Assembly (NCBI RefSeq): GCF_003385895.1
Contig: NZ_QRDQ01000009.1
Location: 248,001 to 312,000, forward strand
Source: Flavobacterium cutihirudinis
Lineage (GTDB): Bacteria > Bacteroidota > Bacteroidia > Flavobacteriales > Flavobacteriaceae
Length of the DNA: 64,000 nucleotides
Reading direction: 5' to 3'
A program made the position numbers and the translations under genes. The notes below the pieces were generated by a model that was given only the letters and a program-made list of their open reading frames with translations, did no database searches and had not been told where the DNA came from. This document shows, in pieces, positions 19,191 to 28,496 of the stretch (the first letter of the stretch is position 1; every line of letters starts with the position of its first letter).

Positions 19191-19217
19191 CCTGCAAGGT
19201 TTTGAAAACCTTGCAGG
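19191..19217. repeat. CCTGCAAGGTTTT palindrome, perfect copy
   Basis: Two perfect 13-base arms around one central base, 12 bp after the GH42 stop on the minus strand. No T run follows, so it is a dispersed repeat that may also act as a weak terminator or mRNA 3' end. Confidence 0.75.
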
Positions 19218-19229
19218 AATACGGCGTGA

Positions 19230-21365
19230 TTACTTCCAAATCACTGACTGCGCCGGCTCTAACGGATTTTGTCCAACCAATATTTTACTTCCTGCAGGAA
19301 TAGGTAAATTAACTGTTTCGTTGGTATAATTTACGCCTACAAAAAAGCCATCTCTCCATTCTACATAAACTCCTTTTGGGAAATTTTCGATTGCTACTTT
19401 GGCATTCTCATATACCTTTCTGACAACTTCTCTTTCTAAGTTACCGTCTTTGCTTTCAGCTCCAATATAAGTAACTGTTCCTTTTCCTAATTTTCTGGTA
19501 ATTGCTGCTGCTTTTCCTTTATAAAACTGATCTGCATAAGAGGCTAAAACTTCTGTACCTTGTTTCGGATTTAAAACATCTGCCCAAGCATTCCATTTGT
19601 AAGTATTTTGTGCAGTAGTTACTGTTCCGTTTACATCTTCAACCAACATATCAAAAAATTCAACATCAGCTCCAATTAACGGAACAATTGGCGCATTCCA
19701 TTTGGCTTCAAAAAAATGTCCGTTTTTATCTTTTTGTCCTGTTCGGCAAGAAAGAATAAGGTTACCTCCATTTTCTACATATTTCGTCCATTTGTCAACC
19801 AACTTCTGATCGATAAGCTGATAAGCAGGTGCTACAATAAACGGATACGCTGAAAAATCACTTTCTTCTGTAATAAAATCCATTGGCGCACCCGTCGATT
19901 TTACAGCCGAAGTATAGGTATTTCTATGTCTCCAGGTATTCCAGAATTCGGTTTGCTTTTGATTTTCTAAATCCCACAGGTTTTCATGACTCCATAAAAA
20001 TCCGGTTTTTCTTTTTGCAATATTGTCCGGTAATACTGCTTTCGGATTGTATTCTTTTCGAAGTAATTTCATGTCTTCGATTGATTGTACAAACTCTTTT
20101 CCTCCCTGACTTAACGTTACGCCATCAGTACCTACAATTCCGTCGTGGTACATTTCACTACTTCCAAGAGGATGTCTGTATCTATAAGTACACGTAAACG
20201 AGCAACCTCCGCCGAAAGCCTGAGAAATCCACATATGAACCGTTCCCGGAAGCAATTGCGGATTAATACTAGCCCAGTTTACTTGTCCCGGTTGCATTTC
20301 CATAACTCCGGTAACACCATTTATTGATCTGTAATAATCATTGGCTTCTGAAATTTTATTAGGATGCCCCATTCTGAAATTTTGTCCACCCAACTGATTT
20401 CTTCCGCTTACGGGATACATCGTATAAGTCGCAAAATCCATTTTGTCTGTTCTTCTCGGATCTGCTCCATACACTACATTGGTATAATTTGTCGTAATCC
20501 ATTGTTTTGGATCAACATATTTACGAAGCGTTTCGGCTTGCAAATTCAGATATTCTGCCTGAGAATCGGCTGTATATCTTTTGAAATCCAAAATAGCATG
20601 CGGACTTAGTTTGTCTTCGAAATAAATCTCAGCATTTGGAATCGCAATCTGCTCAAAATTATTGTAGCGTATACTCCAGAAAGAACCCAGCCATTCCGCA
20701 TTCAGTTTTTCAATTGTTCCGTATTTTGCTTTAAGCCATTTCTGAAATCCTTTTTGTGCCGATGGACTAAAATCATCTGGTGCGCCCGGCTCATTATCTA
20801 CTTGCCAGCCCATGATGTTTTTATTTTTTCCGTATCTTTTTCCTAGTTCTGTAACGATCTTTTCTACAAACTCTCTGTATTTTTCGTTAGAAACAGATTG
20901 ATTGGCTCTATTACCATGCTCTCTGCGACGACCGCTTGCATCAACTAGATAGATTTCAGGATATTTTTCTCCCATCCAGGCCGGGGGTGTTGGTGTTGGT
21001 GTACACATAATGACTTTAAGACCTTCTTTTTCGGCTATAGCCAAAGCATCATCCAGCCATTTAAAATCATATTTTCCTTCTTCAGGTTCCATAAAAGTCC
21101 ACGCAAATTCGGCAAAATGCGTAAACTCAAATCCAAGTTTTTTTATGTTTTTTAAATCACGTTCCCATTGCTCTCTTGGCCATTGTTCCGGATAATAATA
21201 AACACCAATTTGCATTAAATCCGATTTTGAAAAAAAACGTTTTGGATCTTTATTTTCTGAAACAGTAGTTTTTTTATTTTGGGCAAAAAAGGGTGTTGAA
21301 TGGCAGCCTGCAATAAGCAATCCTGCCAGTATTAATTTTGTGAAAGATATATTTTGGTTGAACAT
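19230..21365 (-). CDS. GH42 beta-galactosidase, lipoprotein
   Basis: A 711-residue protein. The lipobox LLIAGC gives Cys 21. The catalytic (beta/alpha)8 barrel begins with GVYYYPEQWP (54-63), the GH42 signature. The acid/base is E192 in WQVDNEPG and the nucleophile is E356 in GVMEMQPGQVNW. The trimerisation-type flavodoxin-like domain (about 430-620) and the C-terminal beta domain follow, a normal GH42 order. It hydrolyses terminal beta-galactosides; lipidation places it on a membrane facing the periplasm or surface. It lies between the GH63 gene and the kinase-lyase gene on the same strand. In that setting a beta-galactosyl-hydroxylysine substrate is plausible but unproven. Both flanks carry repeat elements. 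Confidence 0.92.
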   Translation of the reverse strand: MFNQNISFTKLILAGLLIAGCHSTPFFAQNKKTTVSENKDPKRFFSKSDLMQIGVYYYPEQWPREQWERDLKNIKKLGFEFTHFAEFAWTFMEPEEGKYDFKWLDDALAIAEKEGLKVIMCTPTPTPPAWMGEKYPEIYLVDASGRRREHGNRANQSVSNEKYREFVEKIVTELGKRYGKNKNIMGWQVDNEPGAPDDFSPSAQKGFQKWLKAKYGTIEKLNAEWLGSFWSIRYNNFEQIAIPNAEIYFEDKLSPHAILDFKRYTADSQAEYLNLQAETLRKYVDPKQWITTNYTNVVYGADPRRTDKMDFATYTMYPVSGRNQLGGQNFRMGHPNKISEANDYYRSINGVTGVMEMQPGQVNWASINPQLLPGTVHMWISQAFGGGCSFTCTYRYRHPLGSSEMYHDGIVGTDGVTLSQGGKEFVQSIEDMKLLRKEYNPKAVLPDNIAKRKTGFLWSHENLWDLENQKQTEFWNTWRHRNTYTSAVKSTGAPMDFITEESDFSAYPFIVAPAYQLIDQKLVDKWTKYVENGGNLILSCRTGQKDKNGHFFEAKWNAPIVPLIGADVEFFDMLVEDVNGTVTTAQNTYKWNAWADVLNPKQGTEVLASYADQFYKGKAAAITRKLGKGTVTYIGAESKDGNLEREVVRKVYENAKVAIENFPKGVYVEWRDGFFVGVNYTNETVNLPIPAGSKILVGQNPLEPAQSVIWK

Positions 21366-21395
21366 ATTAAGTCGTTTGTTATTTATTAAGTTAAA

Positions 21396-21544
21396 TTAAA
21401 CACATAGAGACATAGTTTTTATTTCTAAAAAAGATAGATGAAAGAAACTAGTTTCTAACACATAGCTATGTTTACTTTAGAAAAGTGAAACTTCTTTTAA
21501 CGTTCCTATTACAAATCTAATGATCTCTGTTTTTATGTGTTTAA
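21396..21544. repeat. 149-bp element with inverted ends, copy B
   Basis: Ends form 20-base inverted repeats (21396-21415 and 21525-21544, TTAAACACATA type). It has the same total length as the element at 16560-16708 and aligns with its reverse complement through the GAAACtaGTTTCTAACACATAG block. It fills the GH63-GH42 gap and leaves little room for a promoter. Confidence 0.75.
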
Positions 21545-21557
21545 ATCTAAGCTTTTA

Positions 21558-23564
21558 TTATTTATCCTCTAAAAGCAACATTAAATAATGAGATGCAGAC
21601 CAGCTAAAATTAAAAGCTTCTAAACCTTTTCCGGTAACAGGCTGATAATTTTCTCTAATTGAAGTGCCTTTGTCGAGAACTCCTTCTGCATTATAAATCA
21701 GTTTATGTGCCAGTTCATTTGCTTCTGTTGTGTAGCCATATTTTTCCAATCCGTTGATACCGAAATAACTTTGATCTACCCAAACCGGTCCTCTCCAGTA
21801 ACCATTATCAGGCTTAAATCTAGGATGATTTGCAGCTAATGTTGGTAGAGGTACAAAAGTGTTTAAACTTGTTGTATTCATCATATTTGCTTTTGCAGCT
21901 TTAGCTTGCTCAGCAGTCGCAACTTCTGACCAAATTGGCAAATATCCTTCGCATCCCATTCCTTTAATCAAAGTTTTTCCGTCTATTGTGGTGTCGTAAA
22001 ACCAACCTGTTTCAGAATCCCAAAACTGGTTTTGGATTTTGATTTTTAAGGCCGCACTTTCTTCTTTCCATTTTATAGCTTCATCAGTCAGTTTTAAAAC
22101 CTCAGCCATTTTATTGAGATAGTTTTTCTCAGCAAATAAAAATGAATTTAAATCGACACTTTCCTGATCTAGCGAAAATGCTTTTTCTCCGTTTTTCAGA
22201 ATTTTACTGTCATCAAAACGAACTGCATTATCCATTCCGCTTTCCCATTTTGCTGCGATTACGGTTCCGTCTGTAGAACCAAATTCACATATTCCGTCCT
22301 GATCGTGGTCACGTTCTTTGTACCACCAATTGTGATATGATTTCAGCTTCGGATAAAACTCTTTTAGAAAATCAACGTCTTTCGATTTTTCATAAATTTT
22401 CCAGATTGCCCAGGCAGCAAGCGGCGCTTTTGTGTTTCGGTAATTGTTTTCTTCCAGAAGATTGTTTCTGTAAATACAATCCGGAATGAACCCATTCGGT
22501 TCCTGATAATCAAATAGAGCACGCATTTGGTTTTTCGCCAATTCCGAATCATAATTTGCCACAGCTACAGCATGTTTCCAGCTATCCCAAGCCCAGAAAC
22601 CATGAAACCATTCGTAATTGTAACTCGGAAAAAGACCGGCGTGTTTTAATCCTTCAGCTGCAATTCGGGTATTGTTTTGTAAAGTCAAAGCCAGTTTTGC
22701 TACTAAATCAGAATACACCTGATCTTTGTAAATACTTTTCTTTTTGACAATCAACTGCGTCAATAGTTTTTCTTTTTCTTTTTGCGTGTTGTTCAGCAGT
22801 GTATTAAAAACTGTTTTTTGTATAACCTGATTTTCCTTTTCCCAAGAATACTGCGAAAAGATAAACGTTTGAGATACCACAATTTCTTTAGTTTCATTTG
22901 GTTTTAAAACCAGTTTCTCCGTTTGCGCTTTGTATCCTTCTTTTGAGATTTCGATTTTAGCATTCGATTTTAAAAACTGAATGTAACCTACAGCAGTACT
23001 TTTTGCAGAAACAATTTTTAGGATATTATTTTCATCTGACAACTTCAAATCATCTAGAAAAAGTGTCGCATTATAAGACGGAAAAAGTGTTATCGTTTTT
23101 CCGGTTTTATTTGTAATGCTGGTTTTCTGCAATGCTGAATGACCTGATAAAAAAACTAGTTGTTGCTTAACATCTAATTTTTCATTTGCAAAATGTTGTT
23201 CTAAATGGCTGTTGTAGCTATTTTGATCAATCAATGCACTTTTCCAGTTCATGATTTCCTGACTGTTTTGATCCTTTAGCTCCAGCGAAACGAAAGACGG
23301 ACTTAACCAAACACCATTTTGTTCTGTCATTAAAAAAGGACCTGAAAATCCGGCTTGTGTTTCAGAAGAATCTAAAAATCCGAAACCAAACCATGCACCT
23401 TTATCTGAGAATGCCAATGATTTTCTGTCTGTGGCATTTGTTGGGTTTCCTCTAAAATTTATACTGTTTTTACCTGATTCTAAATTTGGAAAGTTCTTTT
23501 GAGACCAACCTGATTGTATTATAAAAAAGGAAGCAAGAATAAAAAGTATTTTCTTTTTCTCCAT
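21558..23564 (-). CDS. GH63-family alpha-glucosidase-like enzyme
   Basis: A 668-residue protein with a Sec signal (1-21, ending GWSQ). The N-terminal beta-sandwich (about 30-270) is followed by an (alpha/alpha)6 toroid with FHGFWAWDSWKHA (320-332), KWESGMDN (E441-N446, acid D445), YWRGPVWVDQSYFG (589-602) and IRENYQP (base E638). This layout and these motifs match the bacterial GH63 enzyme YgjK, where the equivalents are the catalytic Asp and Glu. GH63 enzymes remove alpha-linked glucose. YgjK-type enzymes have been linked to Glc-alpha-1,2-Gal or Glc-alpha-1,3 bonds; I recall this from the literature and have not checked it. That disaccharide is the one carried by collagen hydroxylysine. It follows SusD after a terminator hairpin. 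Confidence 0.88.
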   Translation of the reverse strand: MEKKKILFILASFFIIQSGWSQKNFPNLESGKNSINFRGNPTNATDRKSLAFSDKGAWFGFGFLDSSETQAGFSGPFLMTEQNGVWLSPSFVSLELKDQNSQEIMNWKSALIDQNSYNSHLEQHFANEKLDVKQQLVFLSGHSALQKTSITNKTGKTITLFPSYNATLFLDDLKLSDENNILKIVSAKSTAVGYIQFLKSNAKIEISKEGYKAQTEKLVLKPNETKEIVVSQTFIFSQYSWEKENQVIQKTVFNTLLNNTQKEKEKLLTQLIVKKKSIYKDQVYSDLVAKLALTLQNNTRIAAEGLKHAGLFPSYNYEWFHGFWAWDSWKHAVAVANYDSELAKNQMRALFDYQEPNGFIPDCIYRNNLLEENNYRNTKAPLAAWAIWKIYEKSKDVDFLKEFYPKLKSYHNWWYKERDHDQDGICEFGSTDGTVIAAKWESGMDNAVRFDDSKILKNGEKAFSLDQESVDLNSFLFAEKNYLNKMAEVLKLTDEAIKWKEESAALKIKIQNQFWDSETGWFYDTTIDGKTLIKGMGCEGYLPIWSEVATAEQAKAAKANMMNTTSLNTFVPLPTLAANHPRFKPDNGYWRGPVWVDQSYFGINGLEKYGYTTEANELAHKLIYNAEGVLDKGTSIRENYQPVTGKGLEAFNFSWSASHYLMLLLEDK

Positions 23565-23641
23565 GTTTTTATGTTTTTGTTTTATGTTGTTATATAGCTA
23601 AAGACCTTCCCGTTTTACTGAGAAGATCTATATCTTTAGAC

Positions 23642-23678
23642 AAAAAGAATAGCCCAAGAAATATAGGCTATTCTTTTT
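23642..23678 (-). terminator. Intrinsic terminator after SusD (PUL 2)
   Basis: Thirteen-base perfect arms (23642-23654 and 23666-23678, AAGAATAGCC core) with A/T runs on both sides, between SusD and the GH63 gene. It probably lowers read-through from SusC/SusD into the enzymes. Confidence 0.8.
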
Positions 23679-23701
23679 TTAAATTAAAATCATTTAGAGA
23701 A

Positions 23702-25201
23702 TTAATTCGTTTGTAATTCTGTCAATGGAATTGGGTAAAAATTGTTCTTAGCCGCGTCAAAACCTGTACGTCCAACGGCATCAAGTGCTTCTTTTGTTTT
23801 TCCCCAACGACGCAAATCATAAAAACGATAATTTTCAAGTGGAAACTCTAAAATTCTTTCGTGTTCAATTTGTGCTTTTACCTGAGCTACAGTAGTTCCT
23901 GTCATTCCTGGCATGTCAGCTCTTTCACGAACTTTGTTGATATACGGAATAGCTTCTGCCGGACGTCCTAATTCGTTCAAAACTTCGGCCTGCATCAACA
24001 ATACGTTTGAATATCTCATCAAAGGAACGTTGATTGCCGTAAATTCCTGATCCATTTTTTCCTGTGTGCTTGGAATAAATTTACGATATACCGGTTTGTC
24101 TGTATCCCCGAATTTATCGTCATAAGTTGTTCCTAAAACCATTGGGTTATTAGCATCATTAAAATAAGGATCTTTGAAGAAAATTGTACTGTAAATACGT
24201 GAATCGTAATTTCCTGTAGTCGCAATTTTTCCTTCTTTTTTGAATTCATTTACCAACATTGGACTCGGAAGAATTTCATCCCATCCGCCAAGTTCTGCAG
24301 CTGCCATCCAGTAATGAAGCGCATTACGGTAGAAAGCACCGTTTGCTGTAGTTTCTGAAAACTGAAGTTCGAAGATCGATTCTTTGGTATTTTTTGTTGT
24401 TCCGTCAAACATTGAAACGTAGTCTTTAACCAACTCATATCCTTGCACTTTGTTGAATGCTGTAAGCGCTTCGTTCAGGAAAGTTTGTTTTTGAGCCGTT
24501 TCTTCATACGCTCTCGTCAAATAAGCAAAACCTAAATAACTGTTTGCCGCGCCGCTTGTTGCACGTCCTGTTTTGTCTGAAGATTGTTTTGCAGGCAAAA
24601 TCGCTGCTACAGCTTTAAATTCGCTTGTAATAAAATCCCAAGCTTCTGCGCGTGTTGATAATGGAATATTTAAATCGCTTTCTTTTGTAATATATTTATT
24701 TCTGATATAAATCTGATCCCAGTTCAGAATCAGTTTCATATGATAGTAAGCACGTAAAAAACGAGCTTCCGCTTCAATTTGCTTGCGTTCATCATCAGTT
24801 ATTTTTGCTGAAGGAACTTGTGGCAATTTATCAATAACCTGATTGGCATTACTGATTCCTCTGTAATTAATTTTCCAATAACTGGTAAACTGACTGTTTC
24901 CGTTTGTGTACGTAAAAGTCGAAAGTTCGACCCAGTTTTGGTAGTTCAGCGCGTCGCTTCCTAATTCATTTATGTCTTCGCGATACGCCTCAACAGGCCA
25001 TTTTACTTCGGCGAAAGCCCATTCATCTACAGCGCATTCTAATTGCGAATAAGTTGAAGCCAAAGCAGATTCAGCGTCAGCTTTACTTCTCCAGAAATTA
25101 TCTGAAGTAAGCTGATCCGGAGATTGTTGATCCAGATAGTCATCACAACTTGCAAAAGTGAATAAACCTATAGTGGATAATATTAAAAATATCTTTTTCA
25201 T
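23702..25201 (-). CDS. SusD-like lipoprotein (PUL 2)
   Basis: A 499-residue lipoprotein with lipobox TFASC (Cys 19) followed by DDYLDQQSPD, the usual acidic stretch after the SusD cysteine. SusD/RagB marks are SDNFWRSKADAESAL, EAEARFLRAYYHMKLI, NKVRERADMPG and ERILEFPLENYRFYDLRRWG. It pairs with the SusC 21 bp upstream to bind and deliver a ligand. If the pathway proposed for this block is right, the ligand is a glycosylated hydroxylysine or glycopeptide rather than a long polysaccharide. The sequence alone does not show ligand identity. Confidence 0.93.
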   Translation of the reverse strand: MKKIFLILSTIGLFTFASCDDYLDQQSPDQLTSDNFWRSKADAESALASTYSQLECAVDEWAFAEVKWPVEAYREDINELGSDALNYQNWVELSTFTYTNGNSQFTSYWKINYRGISNANQVIDKLPQVPSAKITDDERKQIEAEARFLRAYYHMKLILNWDQIYIRNKYITKESDLNIPLSTRAEAWDFITSEFKAVAAILPAKQSSDKTGRATSGAANSYLGFAYLTRAYEETAQKQTFLNEALTAFNKVQGYELVKDYVSMFDGTTKNTKESIFELQFSETTANGAFYRNALHYWMAAAELGGWDEILPSPMLVNEFKKEGKIATTGNYDSRIYSTIFFKDPYFNDANNPMVLGTTYDDKFGDTDKPVYRKFIPSTQEKMDQEFTAINVPLMRYSNVLLMQAEVLNELGRPAEAIPYINKVRERADMPGMTGTTVAQVKAQIEHERILEFPLENYRFYDLRRWGKTKEALDAVGRTGFDAAKNNFYPIPLTELQTN

Positions 25202-25222
25202 GATAGTGTCTTATTAATAGAA

Positions 25223-28200
25223 TTAAAATATATACTGAACTCCAGAAACAAATGATCTTGTAAATGGATAAACAAAACGGTCTACACCTGTGTCAATTAC
25301 TCTCTCACGTGAGAATTCCGGATCGATACCTGAATAATTCGTGATTGTAAACAAGTTTTCAGCGCTTATATAAAATCTAAGTTTGTCGATTTTTGCTTTA
25401 CCTAACATTTTGCTTGGTACAGTATACCCGAATTGCAATTGGCGCATTCTGATAAAATCGCCACTTTCAAGAAAACGATCTGATTCACGACTGTTTCCGT
25501 TAGGATCCTGCAATACCGCACGTGGAATATTACTGTGATTGTCCGGTGTCCAAGAGTTTAATGTAGAAGCCAACATATTAGTTCCTGCATTCATAGACTC
25601 ATAGAAATATCTGTTTCCGTTGTATAATTTATTACCCCATCCACTTCCTATCAAAGCAGAAAAATCAAATCCTTTATAACTTGCACCCAAACTAAGATTC
25701 ACTTCCAGTTTTGGTAATCCAGTTCCTGCATAAGCTTTATCATTTTCATCAATAACACCGTCACCGTTCAAATCTTTAAAACGAATATCTCCCGGTTGTG
25801 CATTTGGTTGTAATAAAACACCATTTTTACTGTGAGCAGCAACTTCTTCTGCCGATTGGAAAATACCATCGGTTTTGTATAAATAGAATCCACTAATTGG
25901 ACTTCCTACACGAGCCTGAGTCGGAAAGTGCTCGTCTCCGTATTTTAATCCTTCTCCGTAAATAGTCTGACCGTCATTTGCCAGTTGTTCTACTTTGTTT
26001 TTAAGTGTCGTAAAGTTTAATCCTGCGTTGTATTTAAACTCATTAACCTGATCACGGTAATTTACTTCAAATTCGAATCCGCTGTTGCTAATTTTACCTA
26101 CGTTAAGAACTGGATCGTCGATTCCTGCAGATGGAGCCAATTTTTTTGTAATTAACAAATTGTCTGTTACGTTACGATAGTAGTTCATCGAACCGCTGAT
26201 TTTACCTTTTAAAAGCGTATAATCGATACCAATATTTTTAGAATCTGTAGTTTCCCATTGTAGGTTTCTATTTTCTAATGCTGTTGCAATACTTCCCGGC
26301 CATGGATTGCTTCCCACTCCCTGAACATAACCATTACCCAAAGAATTTCCGGTTTTGATTAATGTATTTGCAGAGTAATATCCTAAAGCAGCTTCATTAC
26401 CCAATTGTCCCCAGCTCGCACGCAATTTCAACGTAGAAAGGATCATATCTTTTGGAAAGAAATCTTCCTGTTCGATTTTCCATCCTAAAGCAACAGAAGG
26501 GAATGTTCCCCAACGGCTGTCTTCACCAAACTTAGAAGAACCATCTTTTCTAACGGTTACCTGAAGTAAGTAACGATCATTATATGAATAATTTAACCTG
26601 CTAAAGAAAGAAACTCTGTTGTATTGAAATTTTGAACCATCAGCAGAATATGTACCTCCTCTTCCGGCACCAATTGTTTCAAAACCTGGATCAAGAAATC
26701 CGGATGGGCGATCGATAGAAACCAGTTGTCCGTTTTCTACAGTATAATCTGTTGTTTTACCTTCAACAGTAACATCATTCCAGTTTGATGCCTGACTATT
26801 AAAAGTATTACCAAGCATTAAACCAAAAACATGTTTCCCGAAGGTTTTATCAATCGTGATAATATTGTCTAATATTTGCTCATTCCAAGTCGTTCTTAAT
26901 TCCCTATGCTCTGGATAAAGATGCGGTTCTTTTGGATTTGCAATGTATGGAGGAAAATGAAACGTTTGCTGATTATTCTTTACACGATAAGAATAAGCCA
27001 ATTTGTATTTTAACCAAGGTGCAATGTTTGCTGTTGCAGCAATATTTGCTGTAATATCCTGTCCGATATCGTTGCTTTTTTTGAAATGTTCTTCGGCAAC
27101 CGGATTTGTTCCTGCCGGTAAACCATTTTTATTTGCCAATCCGTAACCGTATTCTTCTGTTTCGTCGTAAACCGGAACCAAAGGCGCCATGGTATAAACT
27201 TCTTTTAACTGAAAATTAGGCAATGCGTTTTGCGTTCCCATGTAAGCCATTTTTCCATCAATATCAAAAATTGATTTTTTGAAACTCACTCTCGCGCTAC
27301 CCGTTTGCTGTCCAAATTCGTTATCAATTACGATACCTTTTTGCTTTACGTAATTACCATAAAGTGCAAATTTAAAATCACCTTGTCTTCCCTGAATTCC
27401 TAAACCGTAGTTTTGTGTAAATCCAGAACGGAAAACCTCGTCCTGCCAATCTGTGTTCACGTCAGATGGTGCAGTTATATAAGCCGGAAGTGGTTTTGGC
27501 GAAGTTGCATATTTGTTGTATTCATCATACATTCTTTTATTAACGGTACGATAACCATCAGCATCCAACATGTCTAATGTTTTTGATGGATTTGTAATAC
27601 TCAAAAAAGAACTAAAATCTACTTTTACGCCTTCTTTCTGTCCGTTTTTAGTTGTAACGATAATTACACCATTTGCAGCGACAGATCCGTAAATTGCAGC
27701 CGCAGCACCATCTTTAAGAACCTCCATAGATTCTATATTCGTTGGGTTTATAGTGTTAATAGATCCTTGAAATCCGTCAATGATATAAAGTGGTTCTGTT
27801 GCTCCAAAAGTATTTACTCCACGAATTTTTACACTCACTGCAGCACCGGCAACACCACCGCTTTTTTGCACATTAACCCCTGCAACTAATCCTTGAAGTG
27901 CTTCTGACGGACTTGTTGTCGCGCGGGTTTCCAAACTTTCTTTTTTAACAGTAGAAATCGCTCCGGTAACGTTGCTTTTCTTTTGAGATCCATAACCAAT
28001 AATGACAACTTCATTCAGTTTATTGGTTTCTTCCTGCATCACCACATTAAGTTCTGTGCGGTTATTTACTTCTTCGCTTTTTCCAATAAATCCCATATAA
28101 GAAAAAACGATAACCGGATTTACTAAAGTAGATGAGTATACTAAAGTATAATTTCCGTCAATATCCGTCGCTGCATTGTACTTAGAATCTTTGATAGAAA

Positions 28201-28345
28201 TACTTACGCCTGGTAACGTATTATTTTTATCATCTGTAATTTTTCCGGAAATCGTTTTTTGAGCTTGCGCAAAGTTGATGTTTGGCAACCACAAACATAA
28301 CAGCAAAGGAATAAAATAGAGCCTCCTAATTAGTTTTTTGTTCAT
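25223..28345 (-). CDS. SusC-like TonB-dependent transporter (PUL 2)
   Basis: The start is taken as ATG 28345 (1040 residues, MNKKLIRRLYF), because it gives a clean signal peptide ending NFAQAQ and is preceded by the AAAACCATTAC leader also seen before the SusC gene at 47621. Domains: carboxypeptidase-regulatory-like (about 28-105), TonB box and plug (LNEVVIIGYGSQKKSNVTGAI; VLKDGAAAAIYGSVAANGVI), then the barrel. There is no STN domain, so control is not by trans-envelope sigma signalling. It lies 88 bp downstream of the ALDH7 gene, separated by a 32-bp palindrome, and 21 bp before SusD. It imports the locus ligand across the outer membrane. Confidence 0.93.
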   Translation of the reverse strand: MNKKLIRRLYFIPLLLCLWLPNINFAQAQKTISGKITDDKNNTLPGVSISIKDSKYNAATDIDGNYTLVYSSTLVNPVIVFSYMGFIGKSEEVNNRTELNVVMQEETNKLNEVVIIGYGSQKKSNVTGAISTVKKESLETRATTSPSEALQGLVAGVNVQKSGGVAGAAVSVKIRGVNTFGATEPLYIIDGFQGSINTINPTNIESMEVLKDGAAAAIYGSVAANGVIIVTTKNGQKEGVKVDFSSFLSITNPSKTLDMLDADGYRTVNKRMYDEYNKYATSPKPLPAYITAPSDVNTDWQDEVFRSGFTQNYGLGIQGRQGDFKFALYGNYVKQKGIVIDNEFGQQTGSARVSFKKSIFDIDGKMAYMGTQNALPNFQLKEVYTMAPLVPVYDETEEYGYGLANKNGLPAGTNPVAEEHFKKSNDIGQDITANIAATANIAPWLKYKLAYSYRVKNNQQTFHFPPYIANPKEPHLYPEHRELRTTWNEQILDNIITIDKTFGKHVFGLMLGNTFNSQASNWNDVTVEGKTTDYTVENGQLVSIDRPSGFLDPGFETIGAGRGGTYSADGSKFQYNRVSFFSRLNYSYNDRYLLQVTVRKDGSSKFGEDSRWGTFPSVALGWKIEQEDFFPKDMILSTLKLRASWGQLGNEAALGYYSANTLIKTGNSLGNGYVQGVGSNPWPGSIATALENRNLQWETTDSKNIGIDYTLLKGKISGSMNYYRNVTDNLLITKKLAPSAGIDDPVLNVGKISNSGFEFEVNYRDQVNEFKYNAGLNFTTLKNKVEQLANDGQTIYGEGLKYGDEHFPTQARVGSPISGFYLYKTDGIFQSAEEVAAHSKNGVLLQPNAQPGDIRFKDLNGDGVIDENDKAYAGTGLPKLEVNLSLGASYKGFDFSALIGSGWGNKLYNGNRYFYESMNAGTNMLASTLNSWTPDNHSNIPRAVLQDPNGNSRESDRFLESGDFIRMRQLQFGYTVPSKMLGKAKIDKLRFYISAENLFTITNYSGIDPEFSRERVIDTGVDRFVYPFTRSFVSGVQYIF

Positions 28346-28360
28346 TTTGGTAATGGTTTT
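28346..28360 (-). promoter_or_regulatory. Conserved leader AAAACCATTAC before SusC
   Basis: The minus-strand sequence directly before the start codon reads AAAACCATTACCAAA. The SusC gene starting at 50980 has AAAACCATTACGAAA at nearly the same distance. It contains no Shine-Dalgarno core and may be a translation-enhancing leader shared by SusC genes. Confidence 0.45.
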
Positions 28361-28411
28361 CGTTAATAAAATTTTTAGTTTTTTAGTTTTTTTTGCATGC
28401 GTTTGCACCTT

Positions 28412-28443
28412 GTTTGGTGCTATTTTTTAAAATAGTACCAAAC
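28412..28443. promoter_or_regulatory. 32-bp palindrome upstream of SusC (candidate operator)
   Basis: Fifteen-base arms (28412-28426 and 28429-28443, GTTTGGT.CTATTTT) with one mismatch and a 2-base centre, located 67-98 bp upstream of the SusC start and 54 bp after the ALDH7 stop. No T run follows on the minus strand, so a terminator is less likely than a regulator site. Its GTGCTATT...AGTAC core resembles 30937-30954 in the Lrp-HglS gap. Confidence 0.55.
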
Positions 28444-28496
28444 AAAATGCGGTATTAAAAGTGGGTGACTTGTATTAAGCTTTAGTTCTATTCGGC

